This document shows positions 28,621 to 37,633 of a stretch of DNA of 64,000 bases, in pieces. The stretch covers positions 3,410,001-3,474,000 of the forward strand of contig CP051152.1 of assembly GCA_003970805.2 (NCBI GenBank), read 5' to 3'. Position numbers and translations under genes: made by a program. Position 1 is the first letter of the stretch. The number at the start of each line of letters is the position of its first letter. A model generated the notes under the pieces. It had not been told where the DNA came from. It was given only the letters and a program-made list of their open reading frames with translations, and made no database searches. This DNA comes from Undibacterium piscinae (GTDB lineage Bacteria; Pseudomonadota; Gammaproteobacteria; Burkholderiales; Burkholderiaceae_D).

Positions 28621-28643
28621 TTTTTAATCGCAAAGGAAGTATC

Positions 28644-29102
28644 TTGAAACAATTTTTACGTGTATTGTTGGTTTCGGCAAGTTTGGCTTTTTCCGCCCAG
28701 AGTATGGCGGCAGGCGAGCATGGTACGGCGCAGGAGGCTACCGCCATGGTCAAGAAGGTGATCGCTTTTATGAAGGCCAATGGTAAGGAAAAAACCCTGG
28801 CAGAAGTCAATAACCTGCAAGGGCAGTTCCGTGACCGTGATCTCTACATCACCATCAATGACCTGGAAGGCAAAAACCTGGCGCACGGTGCCAATGCCAA
28901 AATGCAGGGCAAGGATTTAATTGATCTTAAGGACGCAGACGGCAAGCCTTTCATGCGCGAGCGCATGGAACTGGTAAAAACCAAGGGCAAGGGCTGGCAA
29001 GACTACAAATTCGTCAATCCTGTGAGCAAGCAAATCGAACAGAAATCGATGTACTTTGAAAAGCACGATGATTTGGTTTTCAATTGCGGCATTTATAAAT
29101 AA
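28644..29102 (+). CDS. Single-Cache-domain exported protein
   Basis: 152 residues. Start is a TTG with AAGGAAG five bases upstream. A signal peptide (LRVLLVSASLAFSAQSMAA) precedes a single-Cache-type domain, with DRDLYITINDLEGKNLAHGAN and GWQDYKFVNP. Stand-alone periplasmic Cache proteins probably bind small organic ligands and pass the signal to a membrane kinase. The next gene is a DctB-like kinase, so this may be its accessory sensor; that link is inference from position. Confidence 0.82.
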   Translation: MKQFLRVLLVSASLAFSAQSMAAGEHGTAQEATAMVKKVIAFMKANGKEKTLAEVNNLQGQFRDRDLYITINDLEGKNLAHGANAKMQGKDLIDLKDADGKPFMRERMELVKTKGKGWQDYKFVNPVSKQIEQKSMYFEKHDDLVFNCGIYK

Positions 29103-29144
29103 GCGTATCTTTCAGACTTTAATCAGCCAGGGTACGATAAACGG

Positions 29145-31004
29145 ATGAGAATCAGCAGACGCATCATCTTATTTGCCCTGGTACTGGGATCGGCGCTGGC
29201 GCTGATTTTCAGTGCCTATCTGCTGGCATCGCGCAAGGCGGTTGAAGATATCCGTCTTGCCGGTGAGCGCCAGTTGCAACTTATTGCGCTTGATCTGGAA
29301 TCGGTGCTGGAACGTTACGAAACCCTGCCGTATTCGGTCGCCTACCTACCTATGGCCACCCAGGTGCTGGCAGCGCCGCATGATGGCGCCTTGTTGCAGG
29401 AATTTAATTTAACCCTGCAGGATTTGCAACAGCAGGCCAAGGTCGAGTCTATCTATCTGATGGATAAGGACGGCAAGACGCTTGCCAGCAGCAATTGGGA
29501 TAGTGCCACCAGCTACATAGGCAAAAATTTTGGATTCCGCCCGTATTTTGCCGAGGCCATCAAGGGCAGTGGCATGGGTGGTGTGGCCGGACATTTCTAT
29601 GCAATCGGCAATAGCACCAATATTCCCGGCTATTTTATCGCCCAGGCGGTCTACCCTTCAGGCAGCAAGCGTGGCTTGGCCAAACCGCTTGGGGTGATCG
29701 CGGTTAAAATTAGTTTGAATACGTTTGAACAAGCCTGGCGCAGTAGCGAAGAGCCGATCGCGCTGGCCGACCGCCATGGCGTAGTATTTCTGAGCAATCG
29801 CAGCGCGTGGCAATACCGTAGCCTGGGCGCACTCGATCAGGTGGTGCAGCAGGGTTTGCAGCAAACCCTGCAATATGCCGGCAAACGTATAGTCCCCATC
29901 AATAGTTTGCCGAAAGCCGAACGCGCCGGATTTGACGAATATCTGGCACATCCTATAGGCCGGCTGGGCTGGCAGCTAATGCTGTTTCCGGCCCAATCCA
30001 AAGTGCAGCGTGCCGGTGCCCAGGCCGCTGCGGTCGCTTCGCTGTTGATCGGGGTGTTGCTGGCCCTGGCCGGCGTGGTTTACCAGCGCCGCCGGCGTCT
30101 GGAAGAGGGGCGTGCCGCGCAATTCGCCTTGAAGCATGCGGCGGATGAACTGGAGCAAAAAATTGCCCAGCGTACGCTGGATCTGACGCTAGGCAACGAG
30201 AAACTGGAAGCCCAGTTACACAAGCTCACTGAAGCCGAGAATTTGTTACGCACTACCCAAAATGATATGTTGCAGACCGCTAAGCTGGCCATGCTGGGGC
30301 AAATGGCGGCCGGTATTACCCATGAACTGAATCAGCCGCTGACCGCGATCCGCGCCTTTGCCGACAATGCCGGCGTATTTCTGGCGCGTGGCAACAGCGA
30401 GCAAGCCGGTGCTAACCTGCAACACATCAGCGATGCCAGCGCCCGCATGGGCTCTATCATCGGGCAGTTGAAAGGCTTTGCCAGAAAGAGTTCCGATGCG
30501 CTCAGCGTGGTGGATGTCGGTGCCGCGATTCATGCCGCGGCCGCGTTGCTGCGTAGCGAGTTTGAACGCCAGGAAGCGCAGCTGGAGTTGCAACTGGAGT
30601 CACCACTGGAGTCACCACAGGGGTCTCAAATCGGCGCCACCGCAGCCCTGGTACTGGGCGATAGCATCAGGATGGAGCAGGTCTTGATTAACCTGATCCG
30701 CAATGCACTCGATGCGGTCGAGCAAAGCCGGATAAAAAAAGTGTCGGTGATTCTGGAGTGCGATGCGGATGTGGTTTGCATACGCATCATCGACAGCGGT
30801 AGCGGCTTACCCGAACAGGTGTTGCAACATCTGTTTGAACCCTTCTTTACTACCAAGCCCAGCGGACGCGGTCTGGGTCTGGGGCTGGCGATCTCATCGT
30901 CGATCGTGCAGGCGATGAATGGCCAGTTATCTGCACAGAACCGGGCGCAGGGCGGCGCCGAGTTTGTGGTAAAGATTCCGGCGATGCCAGCTGCGCTAGC
31001 TTGA
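29145..31004 (+). CDS. DctB-like sensor histidine kinase
   Basis: 619 residues. Membrane helix at about 8-28, a large periplasmic double-Cache region to about 285, and a second helix at about 290-310. A coiled coil (about 325-375) leads to HisKA with GITHELNQPLTAIRAFADNA. The ATP-binding domain has RMEQVLINLIRNALDAV, IDSGSGLPEQ and GLGLGLAISSSIV. This is the architecture of DctB, the C4-dicarboxylate sensor, though the true ligand may differ. The next gene is a DctD-like sigma-54 activator. Confidence 0.92.
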   Translation: MRISRRIILFALVLGSALALIFSAYLLASRKAVEDIRLAGERQLQLIALDLESVLERYETLPYSVAYLPMATQVLAAPHDGALLQEFNLTLQDLQQQAKVESIYLMDKDGKTLASSNWDSATSYIGKNFGFRPYFAEAIKGSGMGGVAGHFYAIGNSTNIPGYFIAQAVYPSGSKRGLAKPLGVIAVKISLNTFEQAWRSSEEPIALADRHGVVFLSNRSAWQYRSLGALDQVVQQGLQQTLQYAGKRIVPINSLPKAERAGFDEYLAHPIGRLGWQLMLFPAQSKVQRAGAQAAAVASLLIGVLLALAGVVYQRRRRLEEGRAAQFALKHAADELEQKIAQRTLDLTLGNEKLEAQLHKLTEAENLLRTTQNDMLQTAKLAMLGQMAAGITHELNQPLTAIRAFADNAGVFLARGNSEQAGANLQHISDASARMGSIIGQLKGFARKSSDALSVVDVGAAIHAAAALLRSEFERQEAQLELQLESPLESPQGSQIGATAALVLGDSIRMEQVLINLIRNALDAVEQSRIKKVSVILECDADVVCIRIIDSGSGLPEQVLQHLFEPFFTTKPSGRGLGLGLAISSSIVQAMNGQLSAQNRAQGGAEFVVKIPAMPAALA

Positions 31005-31144
31005 TTGTAAGAGTAGATACCCCCTCCCTGTATTTTTTCAAATGGCAATAAATACCTGCGTAACAGCTTTGTTTGATGAAAAAAAATTAGGGAGTATATT
31101 TCTGTATGAACGTTGACGAAAATAGCAGGCTTAAGGAGAAGCAG

Positions 31145-32272
31145 GTGGCAGTCTTGATAGCGGTGTTGATAGAAGATGAGCAAGCGGTGCGCTTGGCGAC
31201 TACCCAGACGCTGGAGCTGGGCGGCTTTACGGTACATGCCTGTGCCAGGGCCGAGCACGCCCATGCCTACCTGCATAGCGGATTTGCCGGCATCATCGTG
31301 ACCGATGTGCGCTTGCCCGGCCAGTCGGGTCTGGAACTGCTGGCTCAGGCAACGGCGGTAGATGCTGATTTGCCGGTGCTGGTGATCACCGGGCATGGCG
31401 ACGTCAGCATGGCGGTCGATGCGATGCGCCACGGCGCTTACGATTTCATAGAGAAACCTTATGCCAGCGAACGCTTGCTCGACAGCTGCCTGCGCGCTCA
31501 GGAAAAACGCCGGCTGGTGCTGGAAAACCGTCAGCTCAGGCAGGTATTGGCGGCACACCCCAGCATGCCGGAACTGGTGGGCCAAACGCCGGTGATAGAA
31601 AAAGTCCGGCAATTCATCCGCAATATAGGACCGAGCCAGGTTGATGTGCTGATCCATGGTGCGACCGGCACCGGCAAGGAAGTGGTGGCACGGCAGCTGC
31701 ATCTGGCCAGTGGCTGCAAGGGAGAATTTGTCGCGATCAATTGCGGCGCGTTGCCGGAATCGGTGTTCGAGAGCGAAATTTTCGGCCATGAAGCGGGCGC
31801 CTTTACCGGTGCGCAAAAACGGCGCATAGGCAAGCTCGAATATGCCAATGGCGGCACCGTGTTTCTCGACGAGATAGAAAGCATGCCGCTGGCCTTGCAA
31901 GTCAAATTACTGCGCGTCTTGCAGGAGCGCAGGCTGGAAAGATTGGGCGGCAATACCCTGATCGCACTCGATTGTCGCATCATTGCCGCCAGTAAAACCG
32001 ATTTGCTGGCGCTGAGCGCCGAGGGCAGATTTCGTGAAGACCTGTATTACCGCTTGGCCGTGATCAGCCTGCAATTGCCTAAGCTAAATGAACGCAAGGC
32101 GGATATCCCTTTGTTGCTGGCCGCCTTCGTCCAGGCCGCCGCGCAGCGCTATCAGAAAGAAATACCGCAGTGGAGCCCGCAGCAAATGCTGGCATGGCAG
32201 CAGCGCGACTGGCCGGGTAATGTGCGCGAACTACGTAATTTTGCCGATAAGCTGGTGACTCTACTAGATTGA
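31145..32272 (+). CDS. DctD-like sigma-54 response regulator lacking its C-terminal DNA-binding domain
   Basis: I prefer the GTG at 31145 (AGGAG six bases before), giving 375 residues; an ATG at 31106 is the alternative. The receiver domain (about 5-120) has IEDE, the phospho-Asp in IIVTDVRLPG and the Lys in FIEKPY. The AAA+ domain (about 140-370) has Walker A GATGTGKE, the sigma-54 contact loop GAFTGAQ and Walker B GTVFLDEIES. The protein stops at RELRNFADKLVTLLD, where DctD goes on about 60 residues into a Fis-type helix-turn-helix. As written it could hydrolyse ATP but not bind DNA specifically. Confidence 0.88.
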   Translation: MAVLIAVLIEDEQAVRLATTQTLELGGFTVHACARAEHAHAYLHSGFAGIIVTDVRLPGQSGLELLAQATAVDADLPVLVITGHGDVSMAVDAMRHGAYDFIEKPYASERLLDSCLRAQEKRRLVLENRQLRQVLAAHPSMPELVGQTPVIEKVRQFIRNIGPSQVDVLIHGATGTGKEVVARQLHLASGCKGEFVAINCGALPESVFESEIFGHEAGAFTGAQKRRIGKLEYANGGTVFLDEIESMPLALQVKLLRVLQERRLERLGGNTLIALDCRIIAASKTDLLALSAEGRFREDLYYRLAVISLQLPKLNERKADIPLLLAAFVQAAAQRYQKEIPQWSPQQMLAWQQRDWPGNVRELRNFADKLVTLLD

Positions 32273-32285
32273 CTAAAGTCAGTGC

Positions 32286-32711
32286 TTAGCGTGCGCCCAG
32301 ATTGGCGATGGATTCCAAAGGCGGGATCTGGCGTGGCTTGCGGTCTTCGCCGGTAGCGACGTAGGTCAGGGTCGCTTCGGTCACCTTGACGGTATCGGCT
32401 TGCAGGCGATTGCGCTCGGCATAGACTTCTACCGTGACGGTCAGCGAAGTGTTACCGACCCGCGTCACTTCAGCATAAAACGAGAGTAAATCACCGACAA
32501 ATACCGGCTGCTTGAACAGGAAGGAATTGACCGCAATCGTGGCCACGCGGCCATTGGCGCGGCGCGCTGCCGGTATCGCACCGGCGATATCGACTTGCGC
32601 CATGATCCAGCCGCCAAATACGTCGCCGTGCACATTGGCATCGGCGGGCATAGGCATCACGCGCAGTTGCGGCATGCCAGGCGGTAGAGTGTTTTTGTTG
32701 AGTTCGGACAT
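32286..32711 (-). CDS. Acyl-CoA thioesterase, YciA-like
   Basis: 141 residues of the hot-dog fold. Conserved segments are LRVMPMPADANVHGDVFGGWIMAQVD and FLFKQPVFVGDLLSFYAEV, with VTEATLTYVA later. YciA-type enzymes hydrolyse short- to long-chain acyl-CoA in the cytoplasm. The gene converges on the truncated sigma-54 activator, only 13 nt away. It is divergent from the ABC exporter upstream. Confidence 0.9.
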   Translation of the reverse strand: MSELNKNTLPPGMPQLRVMPMPADANVHGDVFGGWIMAQVDIAGAIPAARRANGRVATIAVNSFLFKQPVFVGDLLSFYAEVTRVGNTSLTVTVEVYAERNRLQADTVKVTEATLTYVATGEDRKPRQIPPLESIANLGAR

Positions 32712-32901
32712 GGTCTTGCCTTTAAGACGTTACAATTGATGGAATAATAAACTAATTTGTTTATCCGCATTTGTTTCCGGCCAGGATCTGATTTGCCGTC
32801 ATATTTGCGCTCCGATGAATTGTCATTAGTTGCCACTTGTTGCCATTCATCGTTGCTGCCCTGATTAACTATCTTTATAACTCTCTTTATTAAGTCCGCC
32901 C

Positions 32902-34752
32902 ATGCGCCGTAACTCATCATCTTCCGCTCCGCCGCCGCCAGGTGGTCGCGGTGACTGGTCTACCGTCAAGACCCTGTTGCCCTATCTGTGGGCTTACAAA
33001 TGGCGCGTTTTGCTGGCTTTGTTATTTTTGGTTGGCGCAAAACTGGCCAATGTCGGGGTGCCGCTGGTGCTTAAGTCGCTGATCGACAGCCTGACGCTGC
33101 AACCCGGCGACCCCGCTGCCTTGCTGGTCTTGCCCTTGAGTCTGCTGGTCGCGTATGGCTTGCTGCGCGTTTCGACCACCTTATTTACCGAATTGCGCGA
33201 ATTTGTCTTTGCCAAAGTTACGCAAAGAGCGGTGCGCAATATTGCCCTGAAGGTGTTCCGCCATCTGCATGCGCTGTCGCTGCGTTTTCACCTGAACCGC
33301 CAGACCGGCGGCATGACGCGTGACATAGAGCGCGGCACCCGCGGCATCTCTTCGCTGGTCTCGTATGCCTTGTTCAGTATTTTCCCTACCTTGCTGGAAA
33401 TTACCCTGGTCTTGATTTACCTGTCTACCCATTACGATATCTGGTTCAGCCTGATCACCGTGATTGCGCTCGTGACGTATATTATTTTCACGATCAGCAT
33501 GACTGAATGGCGCACCCATTTCCGCCGCACCATGAATGACCTCGATTCCAAGGCCAGCACCAAGGCGATCGACTCCTTGCTCAATTACGAGACCGTAAAA
33601 TATTTTGGCAATGAGGATTATGAGACCAAGCGCTATGACGCCGGCTTGCAGCATTATGAAGTGGCGGCGGTCAAATCGCAGACTACGTTGTCCATGCTCA
33701 ACACCGGACAATCGCTGATTATCGCTACCGCAGTGACCCTGATATTGTGGCGCGCTACCCAGGGCGTGATCGACAAGAGCATGAGCATAGGTGATCTGGT
33801 GCTGGTGAACGCCTTTATGATACAGCTATACATTCCGCTCAATTTTCTGGGCGTCTTGTATCGCGAGATCAAGCAAAGCCTGGCCGATATGGAGCGGTTG
33901 TTTTCGCTGCTCGACCAAAACCGTGAGATCGCCGATAAGGAAGGTGCACCGGATCTGCAAATCCGCCAGCATACTGCGAGCCACTCTGGCGGTGAGATTC
34001 ATTTCTCGCATGTTGATTTCAGTTACGAAACCAAGCGCCAGATTCTGTTTGATGTTGATTTTCGTATTGCCGCTGGCACCACCACGGCAGTGGTCGGGCA
34101 TAGCGGTTCGGGCAAATCTACCTTGTCACGTTTGCTGTTCCGTTTTTATGATGTGCAGGCTGGCAGTATCACGATAGACGGCCAGAACATCATGGATGTG
34201 AATCAGCATTCCTTGCGTAAGGCTATCGGTATCGTGCCGCAGGATACGGTGCTGTTCAACGATACGATTGAATACAATATCGCCTATGGCAAACCGGGTG
34301 CTAGCAAAGAGGAAATTATTGCGGTGGCTAAGGCGGCGTATATTCATGACTTCATCGAGAGCTTGCCCGATGGTTATGCCACCATGGTCGGCGAGCGCGG
34401 CCTGAAGTTGTCGGGCGGTGAAAAACAAAGGGTGGCGATTGCCCGCACCATACTCAAGAACCCTGCGATCCTGATTTTCGATGAAGCCACTTCGGCACTC
34501 GATTCCAAATCCGAACAAATGATACAGGCGCAACTCAAGGAAATTGCCAGGAGCAGAACCAGTCTGGTGATTGCGCACCGGCTATCGACCATCGTTGATG
34601 CCGAACAGATCCTGGTGATGGATAAGGGCCGCATCATAGAGCGCGGCACGCATCAGTCTTTGCTGGCGCTGGACGGCGCTTACGCGCAGATGTGGGAGCG
34701 TCAGCAGCATAAGCAAGAGTCGGTGGCAGATACTGATGAGAGCGAAATTTAG
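32902..34752 (+). CDS. ABC transporter, ATM1/HMT1-like fused permease-ATPase
   Basis: 616 residues, half-transporter type. Six membrane helices occupy about 25-320. The nucleotide-binding domain (about 345-590) has Walker A GHSGSGKST, signature LSGGEKQR and Walker B LIFDEATSALD. The sequence is closest to the ATM1 subgroup (mitochondrial and bacterial exporters of glutathione-linked sulfur or metal species), for example INYETVKYF-type segment NYETVKYFGNEDYE. It should work as a homodimer. Stand-alone gene. Confidence 0.92.
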   Translation: MRRNSSSSAPPPPGGRGDWSTVKTLLPYLWAYKWRVLLALLFLVGAKLANVGVPLVLKSLIDSLTLQPGDPAALLVLPLSLLVAYGLLRVSTTLFTELREFVFAKVTQRAVRNIALKVFRHLHALSLRFHLNRQTGGMTRDIERGTRGISSLVSYALFSIFPTLLEITLVLIYLSTHYDIWFSLITVIALVTYIIFTISMTEWRTHFRRTMNDLDSKASTKAIDSLLNYETVKYFGNEDYETKRYDAGLQHYEVAAVKSQTTLSMLNTGQSLIIATAVTLILWRATQGVIDKSMSIGDLVLVNAFMIQLYIPLNFLGVLYREIKQSLADMERLFSLLDQNREIADKEGAPDLQIRQHTASHSGGEIHFSHVDFSYETKRQILFDVDFRIAAGTTTAVVGHSGSGKSTLSRLLFRFYDVQAGSITIDGQNIMDVNQHSLRKAIGIVPQDTVLFNDTIEYNIAYGKPGASKEEIIAVAKAAYIHDFIESLPDGYATMVGERGLKLSGGEKQRVAIARTILKNPAILIFDEATSALDSKSEQMIQAQLKEIARSRTSLVIAHRLSTIVDAEQILVMDKGRIIERGTHQSLLALDGAYAQMWERQQHKQESVADTDESEI

Positions 34753-35105
34753 GCTTGCTCATAAGGTATGCAATAATTTGCTAAATCCCAACTATTTAGC
34801 TTGCGGAGAGGACAAGAACAAAGAGACGTGTAAGCCAGAATGAAAACTCTTCGTTGCTGAGGTACAGAGGCTGCGGAGTCGGTACCCCTCTCTTTCTTAG
34901 CGTCTCTGTGGTAAAAAGCCTTGTATCGTTTCTCTAGAGAGTGAGCGGCTGCGCTAAATTAATCGTTTAGCGTTTATGGTATTTTTACCCATATAAACAG
35001 CATGTACAAAACTACAAAGCACATGGATATGGAAAATATTCAGAATTTAATTTGTACTAATGTATCTTAATATTCATTTGACCCTATCCTTTTTCAGGAA
35101 AAATT
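34753..35105. other. Intergenic region with a degenerate CAGAG-type repeat
   Basis: No coding sequence is supported. The middle part (34858-34917) reads like a decayed copy of the CAGAGG-rich element also found at 60811: ACAGAGG on one side and CGTCTCTGTGGT on the other, capable of partial pairing. The last 100 bases are A/T-rich and must contain the promoter of the next gene. Confidence 0.5.
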
Positions 35106-36230
35106 ATGACCAGATTTACACGAAATATGGCGATATTGTCGTTGGCGCTATTGGCATCGGCATGTAGCCGGCAAGTGGAAATAAAGATCGGCGTGGTCGG
35201 CCCTATGACGGGAAACCTGGCTCACAATGGCAAGGATATGGCGCAAGGCGCGCAGATTGCAGTCGATGAGTTAAATGACGATGGTTTTTTTATCGACGGA
35301 AAAAAAGCGCATCTGACACTCTTGGTCGAAGACGATAAAGGGTCCCCTGAAGAAGGTAAGGCGGCCGCACAGCGCTTGGTGAGCGCCGGAGTAAATGCGG
35401 TTTATGGACATTTTAATTCCGGTGTGACGATACCGGCGGCGCCGATTTATGCCAAGGCGGGAATTCCCCAGATGTCGGCATCGACTAATCCTAAATATAC
35501 TCGTATGGGGATTGCCAGCGTATTTCGTATCGGTGCTGATGATATTGAACAAGGCGCTACGCTTGGTCGCATCGCAGTGGATAAACTTAAGGCAAAATCA
35601 GTTTTTGTCGTTGATGATGAGTCCTTGTTTGGTGTCGGCCTGGCGCTGGAGGTAAATAAGGTATTGACTGCTAGAAATATTAAGACGGGCAGTGAGTCGG
35701 TCAAGACAACCGCCGCTGATTTTGCCGCACTGGTGAAAAAAATTGGCGATAGCGATGCAAGCGTTGTTATTTATGGCGGTGATGAACCGGTTGGCCTGGC
35801 ATTGTTGAAGGCTTTGCGTGGCAGCGGGTCTGGCGTTAAATTCATCGCCGGGGACTCGATGTGTGAGGCGCAGACAATTAAAAACGCAGCTGGTACGGCT
35901 GACCGCGACTACTTCTGTACCGTGGCGGGAGTTCCTCCTTCATGGTTATCGGGTGGCGTTGCGTTTGTGCAGAAATACCGGGCAAAATATGGTGAGCCAG
36001 GTGGTATGTCGCCGATTGCCTATGATGGCATACACGTGTTTGTGCAGGCGATGCAGCGCGCCGCCTCGATTGATCCCGCGGTTTACCTGAAAGAAATGAA
36101 AAGCTCCTCGTTTGACGGAAAAATCCAGGGCACTATAGAGTTTGATGCCAAAGGCGATTTAAAGGATGGAACCGTGGTTATTTATGAGGCGATAGGGGCG
36201 GTCCTCACCGAAAAATCAGGTATGTTCTGA
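35106..36230 (+). CDS. Branched-chain amino acid-type binding lipoprotein
   Basis: 374 residues. The N-terminus ends in the lipobox LASAC with Cys19, so the mature protein is anchored to the membrane. The mature part has IKIGVVGPMTGNLAHNGKDM, VYGHFNSGVTIPAAPIY and IPQMSASTNP, typical of LivK-like type I binding proteins. No Liv permease or ATPase genes are close. The LysR gene follows on the same strand after a terminator. Ligand unknown. Confidence 0.9.
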   Translation: MTRFTRNMAILSLALLASACSRQVEIKIGVVGPMTGNLAHNGKDMAQGAQIAVDELNDDGFFIDGKKAHLTLLVEDDKGSPEEGKAAAQRLVSAGVNAVYGHFNSGVTIPAAPIYAKAGIPQMSASTNPKYTRMGIASVFRIGADDIEQGATLGRIAVDKLKAKSVFVVDDESLFGVGLALEVNKVLTARNIKTGSESVKTTAADFAALVKKIGDSDASVVIYGGDEPVGLALLKALRGSGSGVKFIAGDSMCEAQTIKNAAGTADRDYFCTVAGVPPSWLSGGVAFVQKYRAKYGEPGGMSPIAYDGIHVFVQAMQRAASIDPAVYLKEMKSSSFDGKIQGTIEFDAKGDLKDGTVVIYEAIGAVLTEKSGMF

Positions 36231-36268
36231 TTCCTCAGGCCAAAAATGTAAGTGATTATCCTCAAAAG

Positions 36269-36310
36269 AAGCGCTGCCTTCCGGTTGTCCCTGGAATCGC
36301 AGCGTTTTTT
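36269..36310 (+). terminator. Terminator after the binding lipoprotein
   Basis: CGCTGC and GCAGCG pair across a 22-nt region and are followed by TTTTTT. The loop is long, but the T run is good. Confidence 0.65.
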
Positions 36311-36355
36311 CTTTTGTTTGTCTGTTTGTTCGTTTATTTATACTAAGATGCTGAT

Positions 36356-37318
36356 ATGGAAACCAAATGGTTGGAAGACTTCGTCTCTTTAGCCGAAACT
36401 AATAGTTTCAGTCGCTCTGCCGAGTTGCGTCATGTCACGCAGCCCGCTTTTTCTCGTCGCATACAATCGCTGGAAGCATGGCTGGGTACTGACCTGATCG
36501 ACCGTACTTCGTATCCGACCCGGCTTACCCATGCCGGCGACGTATTTTTTGAGCAAGCCATCGCCATGCTGGGGCAAATCAATAATGCCCGTGCCCTGTT
36601 GCGCGGCAAGCGTACGTCCACTCAGACGACGGTTGATTTTGCGGTGCCGCATACCTTGTCCCTGACCTATGTGCCGAAGTGGTTGACCGCGCTAGAGCAG
36701 GATTTTGGCGAAATCCATACCCGCCTGCTGGCCCTGAATGTGCACGATGCCGTGATGACTTTAGTTGAAGGCGGCTGTGATCTTTTGCTGTGCTATCACC
36801 ATCCGCGCCAACCCTTATTGCTTGATCCGGCCCAGTACGACATGATCACCATGGGCTCGGAAGCCTTACGCGCCTATACGCGCTGTGACAAGGCCGGGGT
36901 GCCAGAATTCGTTTTGCCCGGCACAGTGGCGGCGCCGCTGCCGTTTCTGGCGTATGCCAATAACGCGTATCTGGGGCGGATGGTCGACCTGATCCTGAAT
37001 GATGCGCGGCTTCCCCTGCATTTTGATAAATGCTACGAAACCGACATGGCGGAAGGCTTGAAGATGATGGCGCTGGAGGGCCGCGGCGTGGCCTTTTTGC
37101 CCGAATCTGCGGTGACGCGTGAGATCAAGCAAAAACAGTTGGCGCGTGCCGATGCCGGGCTCAAGCAATGGGAAGTCGAGATGGAAATTCGCCTGTATCG
37201 GGAGCGCCCTTCGGCGCAACGCCCGGGGAAGCTGATCGTCTCAAAATTATGGGAATATCTGGAGCAAAAGACGCTGGAAAGTCCTAAACTGGCCGTTAAA
37301 CCACGTAAGGAAAAATAA
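36356..37318 (+). CDS. LysR-family transcriptional regulator
   Basis: 320 residues. The winged helix-turn-helix (1-60) reads WLEDFVSLAETNSFSRSAEL then VTQPAFSRRIQSLEAWLG. The effector domain (about 90-295) has the two-lobed LysR pattern, with LVEGGCDLLLCY and GRGVAFLPESAV. The gene ends about 315 bp before the glutamate dehydrogenase start, on the same strand. Two dyads lie in that gap, so it may regulate gdh; this is inference. Confidence 0.92.
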   Translation: METKWLEDFVSLAETNSFSRSAELRHVTQPAFSRRIQSLEAWLGTDLIDRTSYPTRLTHAGDVFFEQAIAMLGQINNARALLRGKRTSTQTTVDFAVPHTLSLTYVPKWLTALEQDFGEIHTRLLALNVHDAVMTLVEGGCDLLLCYHHPRQPLLLDPAQYDMITMGSEALRAYTRCDKAGVPEFVLPGTVAAPLPFLAYANNAYLGRMVDLILNDARLPLHFDKCYETDMAEGLKMMALEGRGVAFLPESAVTREIKQKQLARADAGLKQWEVEMEIRLYRERPSAQRPGKLIVSKLWEYLEQKTLESPKLAVKPRKEK

Positions 37319-37633
37319 GCTGAGTGTAGTAAGCGCGGGTATTTTTTGAGAACGGCCAGGGTGGTCTGCGTAGCGCCGCTTGATGGCCGGACATTCAATG
37401 TTTCTTGAGTCAAATCAAGACCTGTGTGTGGTTATGTCTTTTTTGCATAGATTTATGCAAACAAAGCATTGGCAGTCATTAGAGCAGGTGCTCTACCATG
37501 CGTCACCTTATCGGTAATTACGTCAGGACAAGTTTTTTTTGGAGGGTACTTGTGCTGGCTGGGTTGAATTTCTTATCCGTTTGAATACCTTGATATCTTC
37601 GACTACTTGATACCCTCAATCTTAGGAGAACGC
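37319..37633. promoter_or_regulatory. Upstream region of glutamate dehydrogenase with two dyads
   Basis: TTGCATA and TATGCAA form a perfect 18-bp dyad (37443-37460). AGAGCA and TGCTCT form a second at 37481-37494. They are about 140-190 bp before the gdh ATG and are candidate operators, perhaps for the neighbouring LysR protein. AGGAG at 37624-37628 is the gdh ribosome site. Confidence 0.4.

Noticed and set aside
30626-31900. 424-codon minus-strand open frame across the DctB/DctD-like genes
   Set aside because: It runs antisense to two clearly conserved genes and lacks recognisable domains, despite its length.
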